A stretch of DNA of 64,000 nucleotides, taken from Fremontodendron californicum. Lineage: Eukaryota; Streptophyta; Magnoliopsida; Malvales; Malvaceae. Shown here one piece after another: positions 10,274-20,957 of the stretch. The position numbers were made by a program, and so were the translations under genes. The notes under the pieces were generated by a model, which did no database searches, had not been told where the DNA came from, and saw nothing but the letters and a program-made list of their open reading frames with translations. Where the stretch lies: positions 26,159,672-26,223,671 of the forward strand of contig JAULJL010000004.1 of the NCBI GenBank assembly GCA_030761205.1, read 5' to 3'. How positions within the stretch are numbered: position 1 is the stretch's first letter; every line of letters starts with the position of its first letter.

Positions 10274-12892
10274 ATGAGCAACAGAGTGGTCACATTGGTC
10301 TACTATAATGGACAAATTCATAATACTGATGAAGGTGCTACCTTTGACTGTGAACGTCCTAAAAGCTTTCGTGTTGATGAAGACGTCATATTAGAGAAAC
10401 TGAAGGTGAAAATTCATACAAAAATCAAAGCTGAAAATACAAAAAGAGTTTCAGAGATTAAGTATAGGCTTCCTTTTTCTATTGGTGAATGATGTGTCCG
10501 ACATAGGATTTTTTCACTAGAAGGTGATGATGATGTGAGAGGCATGTTTCATGCTCATGAGACATTTCAAAATGTTGGTGTACTTGAGTTATATCCTGAC
10601 ATTGAGGATTGTGGGCTTTCAGAAGATGATGATTCTCAGTCGTTGTATGATGTTTCCACTTCATACAATGTTCCCACAAAAGAAGTGTCATGTCAAGCTA
10701 CAACGTTTCATAATTCATTTGTCTCACCAACAATTCCTACTGCCTTGGATGATGTGCCAGCTGGTGATGATCCCGTTCAGTCATGTGGAGCCCATGGTGA
10801 ATATATTGGTGACTTTAGTGAGCAAGAAGAAGAGTATGCTGAATTCGCAAATGACAGTGATGAGAGCAATGATTCTGACCTAGACGTTTGCCCTGATATA
10901 AACACTTATGGAGTTCTTCCCCCTTATGAGCCTGCATCCCATATGCGCACCCTGGATCTGGAGGCAATGCAAGTGCCAGAATTTCCTTAATATGGTCATA
11001 CATTTGCTGCACCTCTGAGTTGGAATCCATCTACAGTTGATCTCTGTGTTGGGTTAAAATTTACAACGAAAGAGGCTGTGATTTCAACTATTAAGCACTA
11101 CAACATCAAAAACTCTGTAGATTACAGAGTTATTGAATCTGAGCCAACCAAATATCATGGCAAGTTTCCAATGTATTGGAAAGGGTGCAATTGGAGAATA
11201 AGGGCAACATTCATGAAGAAGAAACAAGTATGGGAGATTAGAAAATATAATGGGCCTCATACTTGCACATCGGAAAGAATTTCACAGGATCATTGCAAAT
11301 TAGATTCTATCATGATGTTCATGCATTCTGTCATTGGTCCAAGCAAATTCGGAGATTTTCATTTCAGTTTTGATCGCTGAGATGCGAATCTAGTATGGAT
11401 ACATAACTTCTTATAGGAAAGAGTGGAAAGCAAAGCAAAAAGCAATTATTCGAGTCTTTGGCGATTGGGATAGATAGTACAATGATCTGCCTAAATGATT
11501 GGGTGCAATGCAACATTTTGTTCCTGGTACAATTGTGGAATTGCAAACGGTACCTGCATATCACGGTGATCGACTGGTCTAGGGTAAGAGAATATTCCAT
11601 CGACTCTTTTGGACATTCAAGTCCTGCATTGAAGGGTTTCCGTATTGTAAACCTATTGTGCAAATAGACATCACATTCTTATATGGAAAATACAAAGGAA
11701 CATTGTTGTTAGCTATTGCACAAGATGGCAACCAAAATATACTACCAATTGGCTTTGCCATTGTGGAGGGTGAGACAGCGGAGGCTTGGTCCTTCTTTCT
11801 CACTAATTTGCGTACACATGTGACAACACAACCTGGCATATGTGGCATATGCTTGATGTCTGATCGACATGAATCCATCAAAGCTGCAATCAGACGCCAT
11901 GGTAGTGAATGGAATCCTCCAAATGCATACTCTGTGTACTGCATTCGACAAATTGCAGCTAACTTCATGAAGAGGTTTAACAATAAGGAATTGCGTCGAC
12001 AAATTGTCAACATGGGTATGGAATTGGATCATAGTTATTTTATCTGTTATATTTACTTTAATATATAAAATAATACTGAAATTAAAAGTTTTTTATTTTT
12101 ATTTTATCAGGATACGAGTTGGGGCAACCCCATTTTCATTGGATGTATGAGATTCTTCGTGGAGAAAACGCAGAGGCGGCTAATTGGCTTGATAGGATCC
12201 CCAAGGAGAAGTGGGCCCAATCATATGACGAAGGAAGACGTTATGGGCATATGATAACCAACCTAGTCGAATCTATCAATTCAGTGTTGAAGGGGACGCG
12301 CCATCTTCCCATTACTGCTTTGGTGCAGGCAACATATTATAGGTTGGCTAAACTTTTTGTTAAGATGGGCAACAAGCAACAAACAATGATCGAGGGAGGG
12401 CACACATACTGTGAAACAGTCACAGAGGCAATGCAATAAAATCACAGGAAAGCTAACTCCCACTCGGTTTGTAATTTTACGCGCGCAAATCAAACTTTTT
12501 TGATTGAGGAGTTACTTGACCCACAAGAGGGAGTTGTTGCAATGAAGTACAAAGTAAATCTTAGTGAGATGTAGTGTGACTGTAGGGAGTTTCAAGCACA
12601 AAGGTTCCCTTGTTCATATGTAGTTGTTGCTTGTGCACATGTCCATGTAGATTGCATGCAATATGTGGATAATGTCTATAAACTTGACACTATATTCAAT
12701 GTTTATAGGCATGAGTTTGAAGCAGTTGCAAATGAAGGTTATTGGCCTCAATATAATGGTCCAGAAGTGTGTCCTAATCCAGAAATGCAAAGAGATCCAC
12801 ATGGTCGGCCAAAATCAAGTCGTATTCGTAATGGAATGGACCTTAGGGAGAAAGGCCAACCAAAACGTTGTGGATTATACAGGAATGAAGGT
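10274..12892 (+). pseudogene. MURA-type MULE transposase pseudogene, 5' part
   Basis: The Mutator superfamily transposase cuts and integrates DNA at the TIRs. Segments in order: an N-terminal region with MSNRVVTLVYYNGQ; an acidic stretch (about 10600-10900); a MuDR-type DNA-binding domain (FTTKEAVISTIKHYNIKNSV, YWKGCNWRIRATFMKKKQVW, about 11060-11300); the MULE catalytic domain with VQIDITFLYGKYKGTLLLAI and LMSDRHESIKAAIRRHGSEW (both catalytic Asp candidates kept; the usual IDGTF is IDITF); a GT-AG intron 12016-12110; YGHMITNLVESINSVLKG; then a SWIM zinc finger CDCREFQ...PCSY (the usual His is Tyr). Damage: in-frame stops at 10490, 10988, 12437 and 12572, a frameshift near 11355, and further stops at 11387-11583. 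The reading frame stops at the Ogre insertion within the C-terminal zinc knuckle and resumes at 43715. Confidence 0.88.
12888..12892. repeat. Ogre-like element TSD, left copy
   Basis: AAGGT, repeated exactly at 43710-43714 right after the outer LTR end. Removing the insertion and one copy joins the transposase codons in frame through a zinc-knuckle ...NEG|HSHRKCP, which confirms the insertion site. Confidence 0.92.
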
Positions 12893-13022
12893 TGTAGACA
12901 CCTAATTTTGTCCGGGCCACTAAACAGGTATGTTTTCTTCCTATATTGATGTTTCCGAGTATAAAAAGACTGTTTTCATCCTGCAGGTGGTACTCCGAGA
13001 CTTAGTTTAAGAGGGCGAGCAC

Positions 13023-13140
13023 AAAAAGTCAAACTTGAAAAAAGTCAACCCCGAAAAAGTCAACCTCGAAAAAGTCAACCCTGAAAAAGTCAACCCCGAA
13101 AAAGTCAACCCCAGAAAGTCAACTACTGAAATAGTCAACC
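13023..13140 (-). promoter_or_regulatory. W-box array in LTR A, 8 TTGAC cores
   Basis: Eight copies of AAAGTCAA (TTGACTTT on the minus strand), mostly at a 15-bp period with GAAAAAGTCAACCCC as the unit. TTGAC(C/T) is the W box bound by plant WRKY factors. LTR B has six cores and the diverged LTR at 60858 has four. WRKY control is an inference from the motif. Confidence 0.6.
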
Positions 13141-13599
13141 CACTTTCAAAATCAAGATTTTAAGTTCAATTGAAAAATGGCGAAGGAATTTTGATAATCC
13201 GAGTTCTACATTGAAAGATATGGAGTTCGGAAGTTGGGATTTGGAGATTCAGTAGAAAAGAAACCCTAATCCGAGAAATTTGGGGAAAAGTGCTTAAACG
13301 ATCAAACTGGTCGAAATTGAAGGTTCCAAATGAAAGATAAGCACTGACTACGGGTAATGGAGAAGTCACTTGCAAGAAAAACCGAAAGAAAAGTCAATCC
13401 GGGAGAAAACCGAGAATTAGAGTTTTTAGTGGATTTCGGTGAAATCGGGAAGAATCACAGAAATGGCCCGAATTGGTAAGACCAAAGCCCCCAATGGATG
13501 AGGAATGATTAAAAAAGATGGTGCAAGGCTCAGATTGAAGAAAATCTGAAAATCGGACTTGTTTTGAGCAAAACCGGGTTTCGGAGGTTAAAGGGCAAA

Positions 13600-14210
13600 A
13601 TTGGAAAAATTTGGGAAAAATAGCAAATGGACTCCGAAAATTCTGAAAAATTTGTCAATCTCATTCTTAAATCATTTGAAAGAGATTGGCGAAAGAAAAT
13701 CTTGATTCCGAGTTCGTTTGCAAAATGGCCAAATCCCGGGCTTCTAATGCAGTAATTCAAAAAGATAAATCCCGGAAAAATAGCAAATGGACTCCGAAAA
13801 TTCTGAAATTTGGCAAATCTCATTTTTAAATTATTTGGAAGAGATTGGCGAAAGAAAATCTTGACTCCGAGTTCGTTTGCAAAATGGCCAAATCCCGGGC
13901 CTCCTATGCAGTAATTCAAGCCGATAAATCCTGAAAAAATACCAAATGAGCTCCAAAAATTATGAAAACTTCCAGATCACACTTTTTAATTATTTTGAAG
14001 AGATTGGTGAAGAAAAATCTTGATTTGGAGCTCGTTTAAAAAATGGTAAAAAGTAGGGGCATAAAAGGACATTTTGGGAAGAAAAAATCCAAATAAATAG
14101 CAACCGGACTCGGATAATTTTGAAAACTTCCAGAACTCAATATTTTATTATTTTGGAAGCATTAAAAAAAGAAAAAATGAATTTGGAGTCCGTTTGATAT
14201 TTATTTTGCA
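13600..14210 (+). repeat. ~160-bp diverged tandem repeats in LTR A U3
   Basis: Three to four units, each with AATAGCAAATGGACTCCGAA, an AGAGATTGGCGAAAGAAAATC segment shortened in later units, and GTTCGTTTGCAAAATGGCC. Copies diverge progressively to the right. The same array is in LTR B at about 26590-27200 and, more diverged, at about 61510-62090. Confidence 0.75.
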
Positions 14211-14453
14211 TCCGGGGGGCAAAATGGTCGTTTCACCCAAGCAACCGAAAAGGGCTTCTTTGGGCCTTGCAAAAATCAGAGCTGGGCTGGAAAAGAGAAG
14301 TGCTGGCCTACCCAAGCCCAAAGGAAGGAGGAAGCTTAGGATTTTTTCAATCAAGTGATTAAAAATCAAGAGTTAAGTTAGAGATTTTCATTTTTGAGCC
14401 TAAGTCCCAATCCCACATCCCTTTGTAATGTCAAGCCAAGGAGGTGCTCACCT

Positions 14454-14462
14454 TATAAATAA
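14454..14462 (+). promoter_or_regulatory. TATA box of LTR A
   Basis: TATAAATAA in CCTTATAAATAAGG, the best core promoter match in the LTR. Transcription would begin about 30 bp downstream, just before the 36-bp repeat array. The identical box in LTR B is at 27441-27449. Confidence 0.65.
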
Positions 14463-14557
14463 GGAGTCTTGGCCTTTGGTTGAAATCACCCACTACCCCT
14501 TGTGAGATATTCTATACACTTGTATTAGGATTATCCGGGTGGTGAGTCATAGTGTTT

Positions 14558-14845
14558 TACTCTGAGGGTTCGTAGCTTAATCCGTTCAAAAGCTACTCTG
14601 AGGGTTTGTAGCTTAATCCGTTCAAAAGCTACTCTGAGGGTTCGTAGCTTAATCCGTTCAAAAGCTACTCTGAGGGTTCGTAGCTTAATCCGTTCAAAAG
14701 CTACTCTGAGGGTTCGTAGCTTAATCCGTTCAAAAGCTACTCTGAGGGTTCGTAGCTTAATCCGTTCAAAAGCTACTCTGAGGGTTCGTAGCTTAATCCG
14801 TTCAAAAGCTACTCTGAGGGTTTATAGCTTAATCCGTTCAAAAGC
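14558..14845 (+). repeat. 36-bp tandem repeat, 8 units, in LTR A
   Basis: Exactly 8 x 36 bp. Each unit contains GTAGCTT, then AATCCGTTCA, then AAGCTAC, so every unit can form a 7-bp stem. LTR B has 4 units at 27545-27688, and LTR D (60858 on) has none. The array lies just downstream of the TATA box and would be in the transcript leader. Confidence 0.92.
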
Positions 14846-15904
14846 TACTTGGTGAGTTTTCATTTTAAAATAATGTTTCTTGTTCTTCCTTCATTTCCTT
14901 TCTTAAGTATATTTTTCTTACATTTTGTTTTTACAATAAACTCACCATGGCCAAATGGCCTACATTATTTATTTTAAGTTGTTGTTTTTGATTCATTTTA
15001 TCATATTGTTTATGCTATTTTCTTTATTTTTGATGTTTTAAATATTATGTTATTTCATGTTCTTAAGTTATATTTAATTTGGTTGCTTTGTTTGTTGCCA
15101 TTTATGTCTTAGATATCATGTTTTTGCATTTTTAATTTTCTGTTTTCATGTTGTTTAAATTTGAGCATGTTTTAGAGTTAGCATATTAAGTGTTTGTGAA
15201 AATGCTTGTGTGATTCTTTGCATGATTCTTGTTTTATATCTTAGTGAGCATGTTTTAGATTTGGTATATTAGGTGTTTGTGAAAATGCTTGTGTGATTTT
15301 TGTGTTATGACTTAGTTTTTCATGCTAGCATACCAAGTGTTTGTGAAAATGCCATGCTTGTTGAAGCTTGGGGCCATTTGGCTACTCCATGTGTTTTGCA
15401 TTGTGTGTTGTATTTTTGTCATGCTAGTTGTTAGGTTTTTGCATTTGCATGATATTTGGTTGGATTTTTGAATTAAGCATGCCTTGTGTTTGTGAAAATG
15501 CCATGCATGTCTTAGGTCTAGGTTACATTAAATGCCATGCAAGTTCATGTTAGGTCTAGGCCATATTATTTGTGTCATGCATTTTCCTTACATTTAGGTT
15601 TAGATCCATGCATTTCATGCATTATGTTTGCTGCATTGTTTCATGCATTTCATGTTCATGCCACTTGAATAATGACTTGAGCCAATTAATGGTTCAAGAT
15701 CATGCTCTCTTGAGCACACTTGTGGAAAATTAAGTTTGTCAAATTGATTACTCTACCTTTGTGATTTTTTTTATTTAGCCAATTTTTATCTAACTTTCAA
15801 AGAGTCCTAGCTACTGCTTTCAAGTCATTTTATGATTTTCAAATATTTTTACTTTGGTTTTTAAATGATTTTATCAAAAGCAAAAATGTGTTGGCAAAGC
15901 AGTT

Positions 15905-16335
15905 TTTTTTTTTAATCCTCCAAAAACTTGTACATCTATGATTTTTCTGGGAATTCATATTTGATCAGAAAATTAAGCCGATTTGTTTTCATGTAGTTTT
16001 ACATGTCCTGAGTCTTCAGTATTTTTTTTAGAATTTTTGGAAGTTTTAAAAATTGGGTAAAAAATCGTGGATTAAAACTCGACAATGGAGTCAGAATTGA
16101 ATTTAAAGAAAAACAAAACAGTTTTTTTTTTCTCTTCCAAAAACTCGTACATCTATGATTTTTCTGGGAATTCATCTTTGATCAAACAATTAAGCCGATT
16201 TGTTCTCGTATAGTTTTACATGTCCTGAGTCTCCAGTATTTTTTTTAGAATTTTTTGAATTTTTAAAAATAGGGTAAAAAATCGTGGATTAAAACTGGAC
16301 AGTGGAGTCAGAATTGAATTTAAAGAAAAACCAAT
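15905..16335 (+). repeat. ~220-bp direct duplication in LTR A
   Basis: Two copies of a block with CCAAAAACTYGTACATCTATG, TAAGCCGATTTGTT, TTTTACATGTCCTGAGTCT and GTGGATTAAAACT, meeting near 16125. Also present in LTR B (about 28755-29175) and in LTR C (about 42100-42520); LTR D keeps one recognisable copy (63780-63980). Confidence 0.75.
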
Positions 16336-17522
16336 TTTCTGTTTTGGTTAATCTACTTAGAGTGGGCTGATTAGGAGGGTTAGCTACTGACTTAGGGTGA
16401 TTTCTAAGCCTTTTAAACTCAAAAAATGGTTTTTCAAATCCCGGGTTAAGGGTAGTCAAGTCCGGATTTTTTAAACTTAGGAAATTAGAGCCATTTAAAA
16501 ACTTTTAGCCCAGTTTTTATTTTTAATTCAAGCTTTTCAAAATTATTTTCAAACAATCACAAAGTATTTTGGTTTTAGAATATTTAATTTGACATATTTT
16601 CCTAAGGTAGCCGGATATCTTTTTAGATATACGGATTTCCTTAATTAAAGGAAAAAATACATCTCATGCATTGCATTTTTATATTCATGCATTTTATATA
16701 ATATGTGATTCTTGCCATAATAATTTCTATGTGTCATGACATTTAGGTTGCATTATATTATTTAGATTTTGCTATGTCATTTTATTTATGTCATGCCTAT
16801 ACATATTCATTTCTTTTAAATGTTTTCAAAAAAGATAATGATTTTCAATAAAAATAAAGATATTCCCGAGTTAAAATAATTCATGAGTTCTCTACCGGGT
16901 TTGCTGGAGGGAATATCATCAATTATTATTAATAAATGAATATCTTTCTTTCAAAAAAAGAGAATGATTCGGAAAGTTTTCCAAAACTAATAAAAATTTC
17001 TATATTTTGCCACGTTTGTTGGGGAATATAGGAAAATTTTGAATTTATAAATTCCGGATCATTTTCAATAAAAAAATGGAATTATTTTTCTTTAAATTGG
17101 GAATTAATTTGAAATACTAAATTTAAAACCAACTTTTACCGAGACTTGAGATAACACACGATTAATAAGGTACCGATTTATACGGGCGTTGTGGGGGTGC
17201 TAATCCTTCCCCGCACGTAACCGACTCCCGAACCCGCTTCTTTGATTTCTCTGGTTTAAAACGCAGACTTTAAATTGGTTTTTAAAATGTTTTAATTAAT
17301 TTTTAAAATATTTTATAAAACCGGTTTTAATAGGTGGCCGATCACACCTAGCTAAAAAAGATTGGTGGCGACTCCATGTCTTTTAAGGTCATTTTCAAAA
17401 CCTTCATTTTTTTTAGAGGAATTAAGTCGACTTTTCCTCGGTTTTTTTTAATGTCATGCCTAACGAATAATAAAGTCTTGCGATGAGACTCGTCGTCGTT
17501 ATTTTTTTAGGTTGCGACAGCT

Positions 17523-17541
17523 TGGCGACTCCACTGGGGAC
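17523..17541 (+). other. Ogre-like primer-binding site, copy 1
   Basis: TGGCGACTCCACTGGGGAC, starting three bases after the LTR end (GCT spacer). It is of the type reported as complementary to the 3' end of tRNA-Arg in Ogre elements. The same site follows LTR B at 30367-30385. Confidence 0.8.
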
Positions 17542-18984
17542 TATTAGAGAGTCAGGCCTAGAAATAGTCGTGTGTTATCAAAGTCTCAGTTTTGGTTGGT
17601 TTAATTGGTATTTTATTTTAATTCCCACATTTTTCTAATAAAGAGAATTTTGAAAATAATCAAATGTTTTTAAAAATGTTCATTCTCATGTGCGTGCATT
17701 TTATTTTTGTTCTCTAGTTATTTAAGGTTGTATATTATAATTGCTTGTTGGTTAATGCGTTACACTATTCTTGAATGTTTTAATTGCTAGGGCATTTAGA
17801 ATAAGGTTTGTAGAATAGGTAGTGAAAGGTTTGATATTCCTCCGCACACATTACACGTGCATTTGCATAACATGAATCCTCTACCCGGGTTCCGTCCTTT
17901 TAAGTGGAAGTAAAGTAACTACGCCTTCGTGATTGATCCTCCGTATGGGCTAGTGAAACACTTCCGGAGTATAAAGTACCTAATGCCTTCGTGATAATCC
18001 TCCGTACGGGCATAGGAAAATATACTCTAACGAATTGAACTCGCTTTTATCGTGGTGCCTTACTAGCCTTCACCGGCGACAGTGAGGAACAATTCGGGGC
18101 CTTAGAAATGATTCACCCTCATATAGTGAACCTAGGCGAAGCCATGCCGGATTTCCGTTAGATGTACCGAAAATAGGAACACATGGAGGGACATTTCTAG
18201 ACCTTTTGTTACCTATTTTACACTCCGAATAAGTGTGGTAGATCGGGCAACGATGTACGTACATCGCCTATAATAAATGTGATACTCCGCCTTGAAGGCA
18301 TCGTGATGCCTAAATAAGCAGATATTGCTAGGGCAGATGTTCATTAGCTGTTTTTTAAAAAAAAAAAAAAATCTTTTTTCAAGCATTTTTGCATGTTGCA
18401 CATTTCATGCATGTGTGAATAGAGCATGTACATTTTTGGTTGTGTTATTGATCTCATTCTTTGCAGTAAACAGTTGGTAATTTCATTTGATGATTTCATA
18501 AAACCGGTAGTGTCACATGAACATTTGCATATTGTACCATAGTAGGATCCACCCTGAAAGTCTTTTGAAAATAATGTGATTGGTTTCTCAGAAAAAAAAA
18601 ACACAGAAAAAAAAAACATGTTAAAAAAAAAAATCATCATAAATTTAGAGGCAAATCTTGCATAATGAGATTGTTGAATAATCAAGATTTAGGTCCCACC
18701 AATTTCGTGTAATCATTGATTTCTTTGTGTATACCTTTGTGGTAATTTATTTAGTCTTAGCATGTATCATTTTGACATCATAGCATGCATGTTCATTCAT
18801 TGTAGAATACATGCATAGTCATTATCTGTATATACCTGGCATTAGATTGTATCCATAGCATACATAGTCATCATACATATTCTCTGTATATGTTCATGCA
18901 TTAATTATCAGTATATTCATGCACATAGGAATAGAGCATGTACATTCATAATTGTATTCTTAATCTCATGACATTTTCATTTGC
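17542..18984 (+). other. untranslated leader of Ogre internal region 1
   Basis: Non-coding. It contains an imperfect duplication GCCTTCGTGAT...CCTCCGTA.GGGC (about 17921-17952 and 17982-18014) and, from about 18720, ATGCAT-rich repeats with TGCATTAATT and ATACATAGTCATCAT motifs that recur after gag. The TTCTTTGCAG near 18458-18467 could be a splice acceptor, since introns are known in Ogre elements; this is unproven. Confidence 0.6.
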
Positions 18985-19935
18985 ATGAAAGGGGTTCGAG
19001 ATATGAGGAATGAATCGGAAGAACGATTTGTTGCTTTGGAACGCAATCAAGAGGCATATGGACATGAAATCCGAGAGGTGAAGGAACAACTTGCCAAATT
19101 GCTGAAAATGGTTGAGGATATGGGTAACAGTAAAAAGGAACTTTCTCAGGGCTTCGCATCATCTTCGGGTCAACCAAAACCATTAGGTCCAGAACATACA
19201 ATCCTTGCTGGATCCTGCACTTGTCAATACCACAAAGGTTGCAATCCTGATGAAATTGTGGACAAAATCATGAAAATAATTAAACCTGAAAGCTTGATAC
19301 CAAAGATAGAAACCTCGAATCCAGTACCATACCTGCAAACTGTTCTAGGTCCAAACCAGTATCCCAACCCTACTATGGTCCAATCGTCCATTGGGATGAC
19401 CACTACGGGATTCCAGAATCCCACACCATCACCAACAACTGCCAGTTCATACTATTTCCCTCATCAATCACCTTATCCAGTACCTGGGATAGGAACCTCG
19501 AGCTATGTACAACCTCCAAAGTCCTCGTGTCCAAATCCATACCCTCACCATGCTGTTCCGCCACATCTCCATGTAAACACTCCGGTTCGGACCTTAGTGC
19601 CACCACCAAGTGCCCCAACTCCTAGGCCATGTGTGACTAAGAAACGACCCCAGGATAAGACCCAAATGCCTTTTGATCCCATTCCAATCAGCTACCAAGA
19701 GCTCCTCCCTATACTGATCCAAAATCACATGGTTGCCTGTGTCCCATTGAAACCCCTGTTACCACCATATCCAATGTGGTATAATCCAAATGCAAGATGT
19801 GATTATCATTGTGGAATTGTTGGCCATAACGTTGAAGACTGTATGGCATTCAAAAAGAAAGTGCAAACTCTTATAAATGCCAAGTGGTTGGATCCCACGA
19901 CACTGATTGATAGAGGACTGGGAAAACGTCATTAG
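18985..19935 (+). CDS. Ogre/Tat-type gag-like protein, capsid core missing
   Basis: 316 codons, open from ATG to TAG. Residues about 9-50 are a charged coiled-coil-like region (SEERFVALERNQEAYGHEIR, then EVKEQLAKLLKMV). Residues 60-220 are Pro/Ser/Tyr-rich linker. The C-terminus is the conserved Ogre/Tat gag segment: FDPIPISYQELLPILIQN, PPYPMWYNPNARCDYH and a C-x2-H-x5-H-x4-C type knuckle (CDYHCGIVGHNVEDC), followed by LINAKWL. The capsid core (Retrotrans_gag) expected between the coiled coil and linker is absent and the protein is much shorter than usual Ogre Gag, so this is a deletion derivative. An open frame with a second identical 5' copy (31825-32620) suggests that it was intact when the array formed. 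Whether it is translated or packages RNA is unknown. Confidence 0.75.
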   Translation: MKGVRDMRNESEERFVALERNQEAYGHEIREVKEQLAKLLKMVEDMGNSKKELSQGFASSSGQPKPLGPEHTILAGSCTCQYHKGCNPDEIVDKIMKIIKPESLIPKIETSNPVPYLQTVLGPNQYPNPTMVQSSIGMTTTGFQNPTPSPTTASSYYFPHQSPYPVPGIGTSSYVQPPKSSCPNPYPHHAVPPHLHVNTPVRTLVPPPSAPTPRPCVTKKRPQDKTQMPFDPIPISYQELLPILIQNHMVACVPLKPLLPPYPMWYNPNARCDYHCGIVGHNVEDCMAFKKKVQTLINAKWLDPTTLIDRGLGKRH

Positions 19936-20199
19936 GATTGGGAGATTTACATCATTGAGGTGGAAAGACTTCGGTCTTATATGATGTAATAGGATTTCAC
20001 TTTTTCAGTAGCCGGCTCTTATAGTCTTAGGATGTTAGGAAGAATAAAGTGCTTGTAAAGACAGTCTTAACCACTGTTCAAATTTTGTAAAACATGGTTT
20101 ATACCATTGTGAATGTTGATGTGGGAATGAATTGATTATGTTTCAAATTTATGAGAGGTTGATGATTAAGTTCCTCCGATTCTTATTTCCTCCTTGATA

Positions 20200-20755
20200 T
20201 CTCCCCCTTTGCATTTTGCATCCCATCAATTATTTGTCAGGTTGCATTCATGCATTCATAATCAGCATGATTTTTCTGTATATATCTATGCATTAATTTG
20301 CTTATTTTTTACATGCATCATGTTGGCATCAGGTTGCATTCATGGCATACACAGTCATCATGATATGCTCATGCATTAATTTTTCATATTGACATCAGGT
20401 TGCATTCATGACATACACGGCCAGCATGACTTTCTTTGTATATACTCTGTGTCAGTCATGTATTCTTCACATGCATCATAATTGACATTGTATGGCATTC
20501 ATAGTGTATATGATCATTCATTGGGAAATACATTTGGAACATACATGGTCATTCATTGTATATATCCATGCATTAATTTATTATTCTTTAAATGCATCAT
20601 GTTGGCATCATGTTGCATTTATAACATACATGGTCAACATGTTTCCACTGTATATGACCACACATAACTTTGTTTATCCTTCACATGCATCAAATTGCAC
20701 TCATGACATTCATAGCTCATTCATCATGAAACACATTAATAAGATGAAATAGAAA
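20200..20755 (+). repeat. degenerate ATGCAT-rich repeats after gag (internal 1)
   Basis: Imperfect direct repeats of about 70-90 bp containing CATGCATTAATTT, ACATGCATCATGTTGGCATC and GGTTGCATTCATGGCATACA. Related to the 18720-18970 block. Short open frames in this stretch are translations of the repeat. The copy in internal 2 is 40810-41370. Confidence 0.7.
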
Positions 20756-20795
20756 TTGGCTTAGCTTTGAAGAGTTTTCTTCGTCAGCTAAAAGC

Positions 20796-20919
20796 TATGA
20801 CCCCAACAGCAAGTGCAAGTATCACATTGGGGCAATTGGGCATTCGACTAAAAAATGCAGACAACTGAAGGAAAAAAATTGAAGGTCTTGTCCATGATGG
20901 CATTTTGATTCCAGAGCTT
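20796..20919 (+). pseudogene. second gag zinc-knuckle relic (internal 1)
   Basis: Translates as YDPNSKCKYHIGAIGHSTKK then CRQLKEK, a further copy of the Ogre knuckle pattern C-x2-H-x5-H-x4-C. A one-base change in an A run shifts the frame into IEGLVHDGILIPEL, matching the LINAKWLDP part of the upstream gag. There is no start codon. It is a remnant of a different gag version or of an internal duplication. The same relic is at 41411-41534. Confidence 0.75.
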
Positions 20920-20957
20920 ATCGAACATTGGAAATTTGTTTTACCATAAATTGATTT

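Larger units (their letters stand above)
12893..17519 (+). repeat. Ogre-like LTR A (5' LTR), 4627 bp
   Basis: Begins TGTAGACACCTAATTTTGTC and ends GTTGCGACA. It is nearly the same as LTR B (25910-30363), differing mostly in repeat copy number: eight against four 36-bp units and eight against six GTCAA motifs, plus scattered substitutions. U3 is roughly 12893-14480, with a TATA box at 14454. Open frames on either strand inside it are not conserved proteins. Confidence 0.92.

Noticed and set aside
20194..20752. Short Cys/His/Tyr-rich open frames as small secreted proteins
   Set aside because: They are translations of ATGCAT-rich repeats, duplicated at 40809-41367 with the surrounding Ogre sequence.
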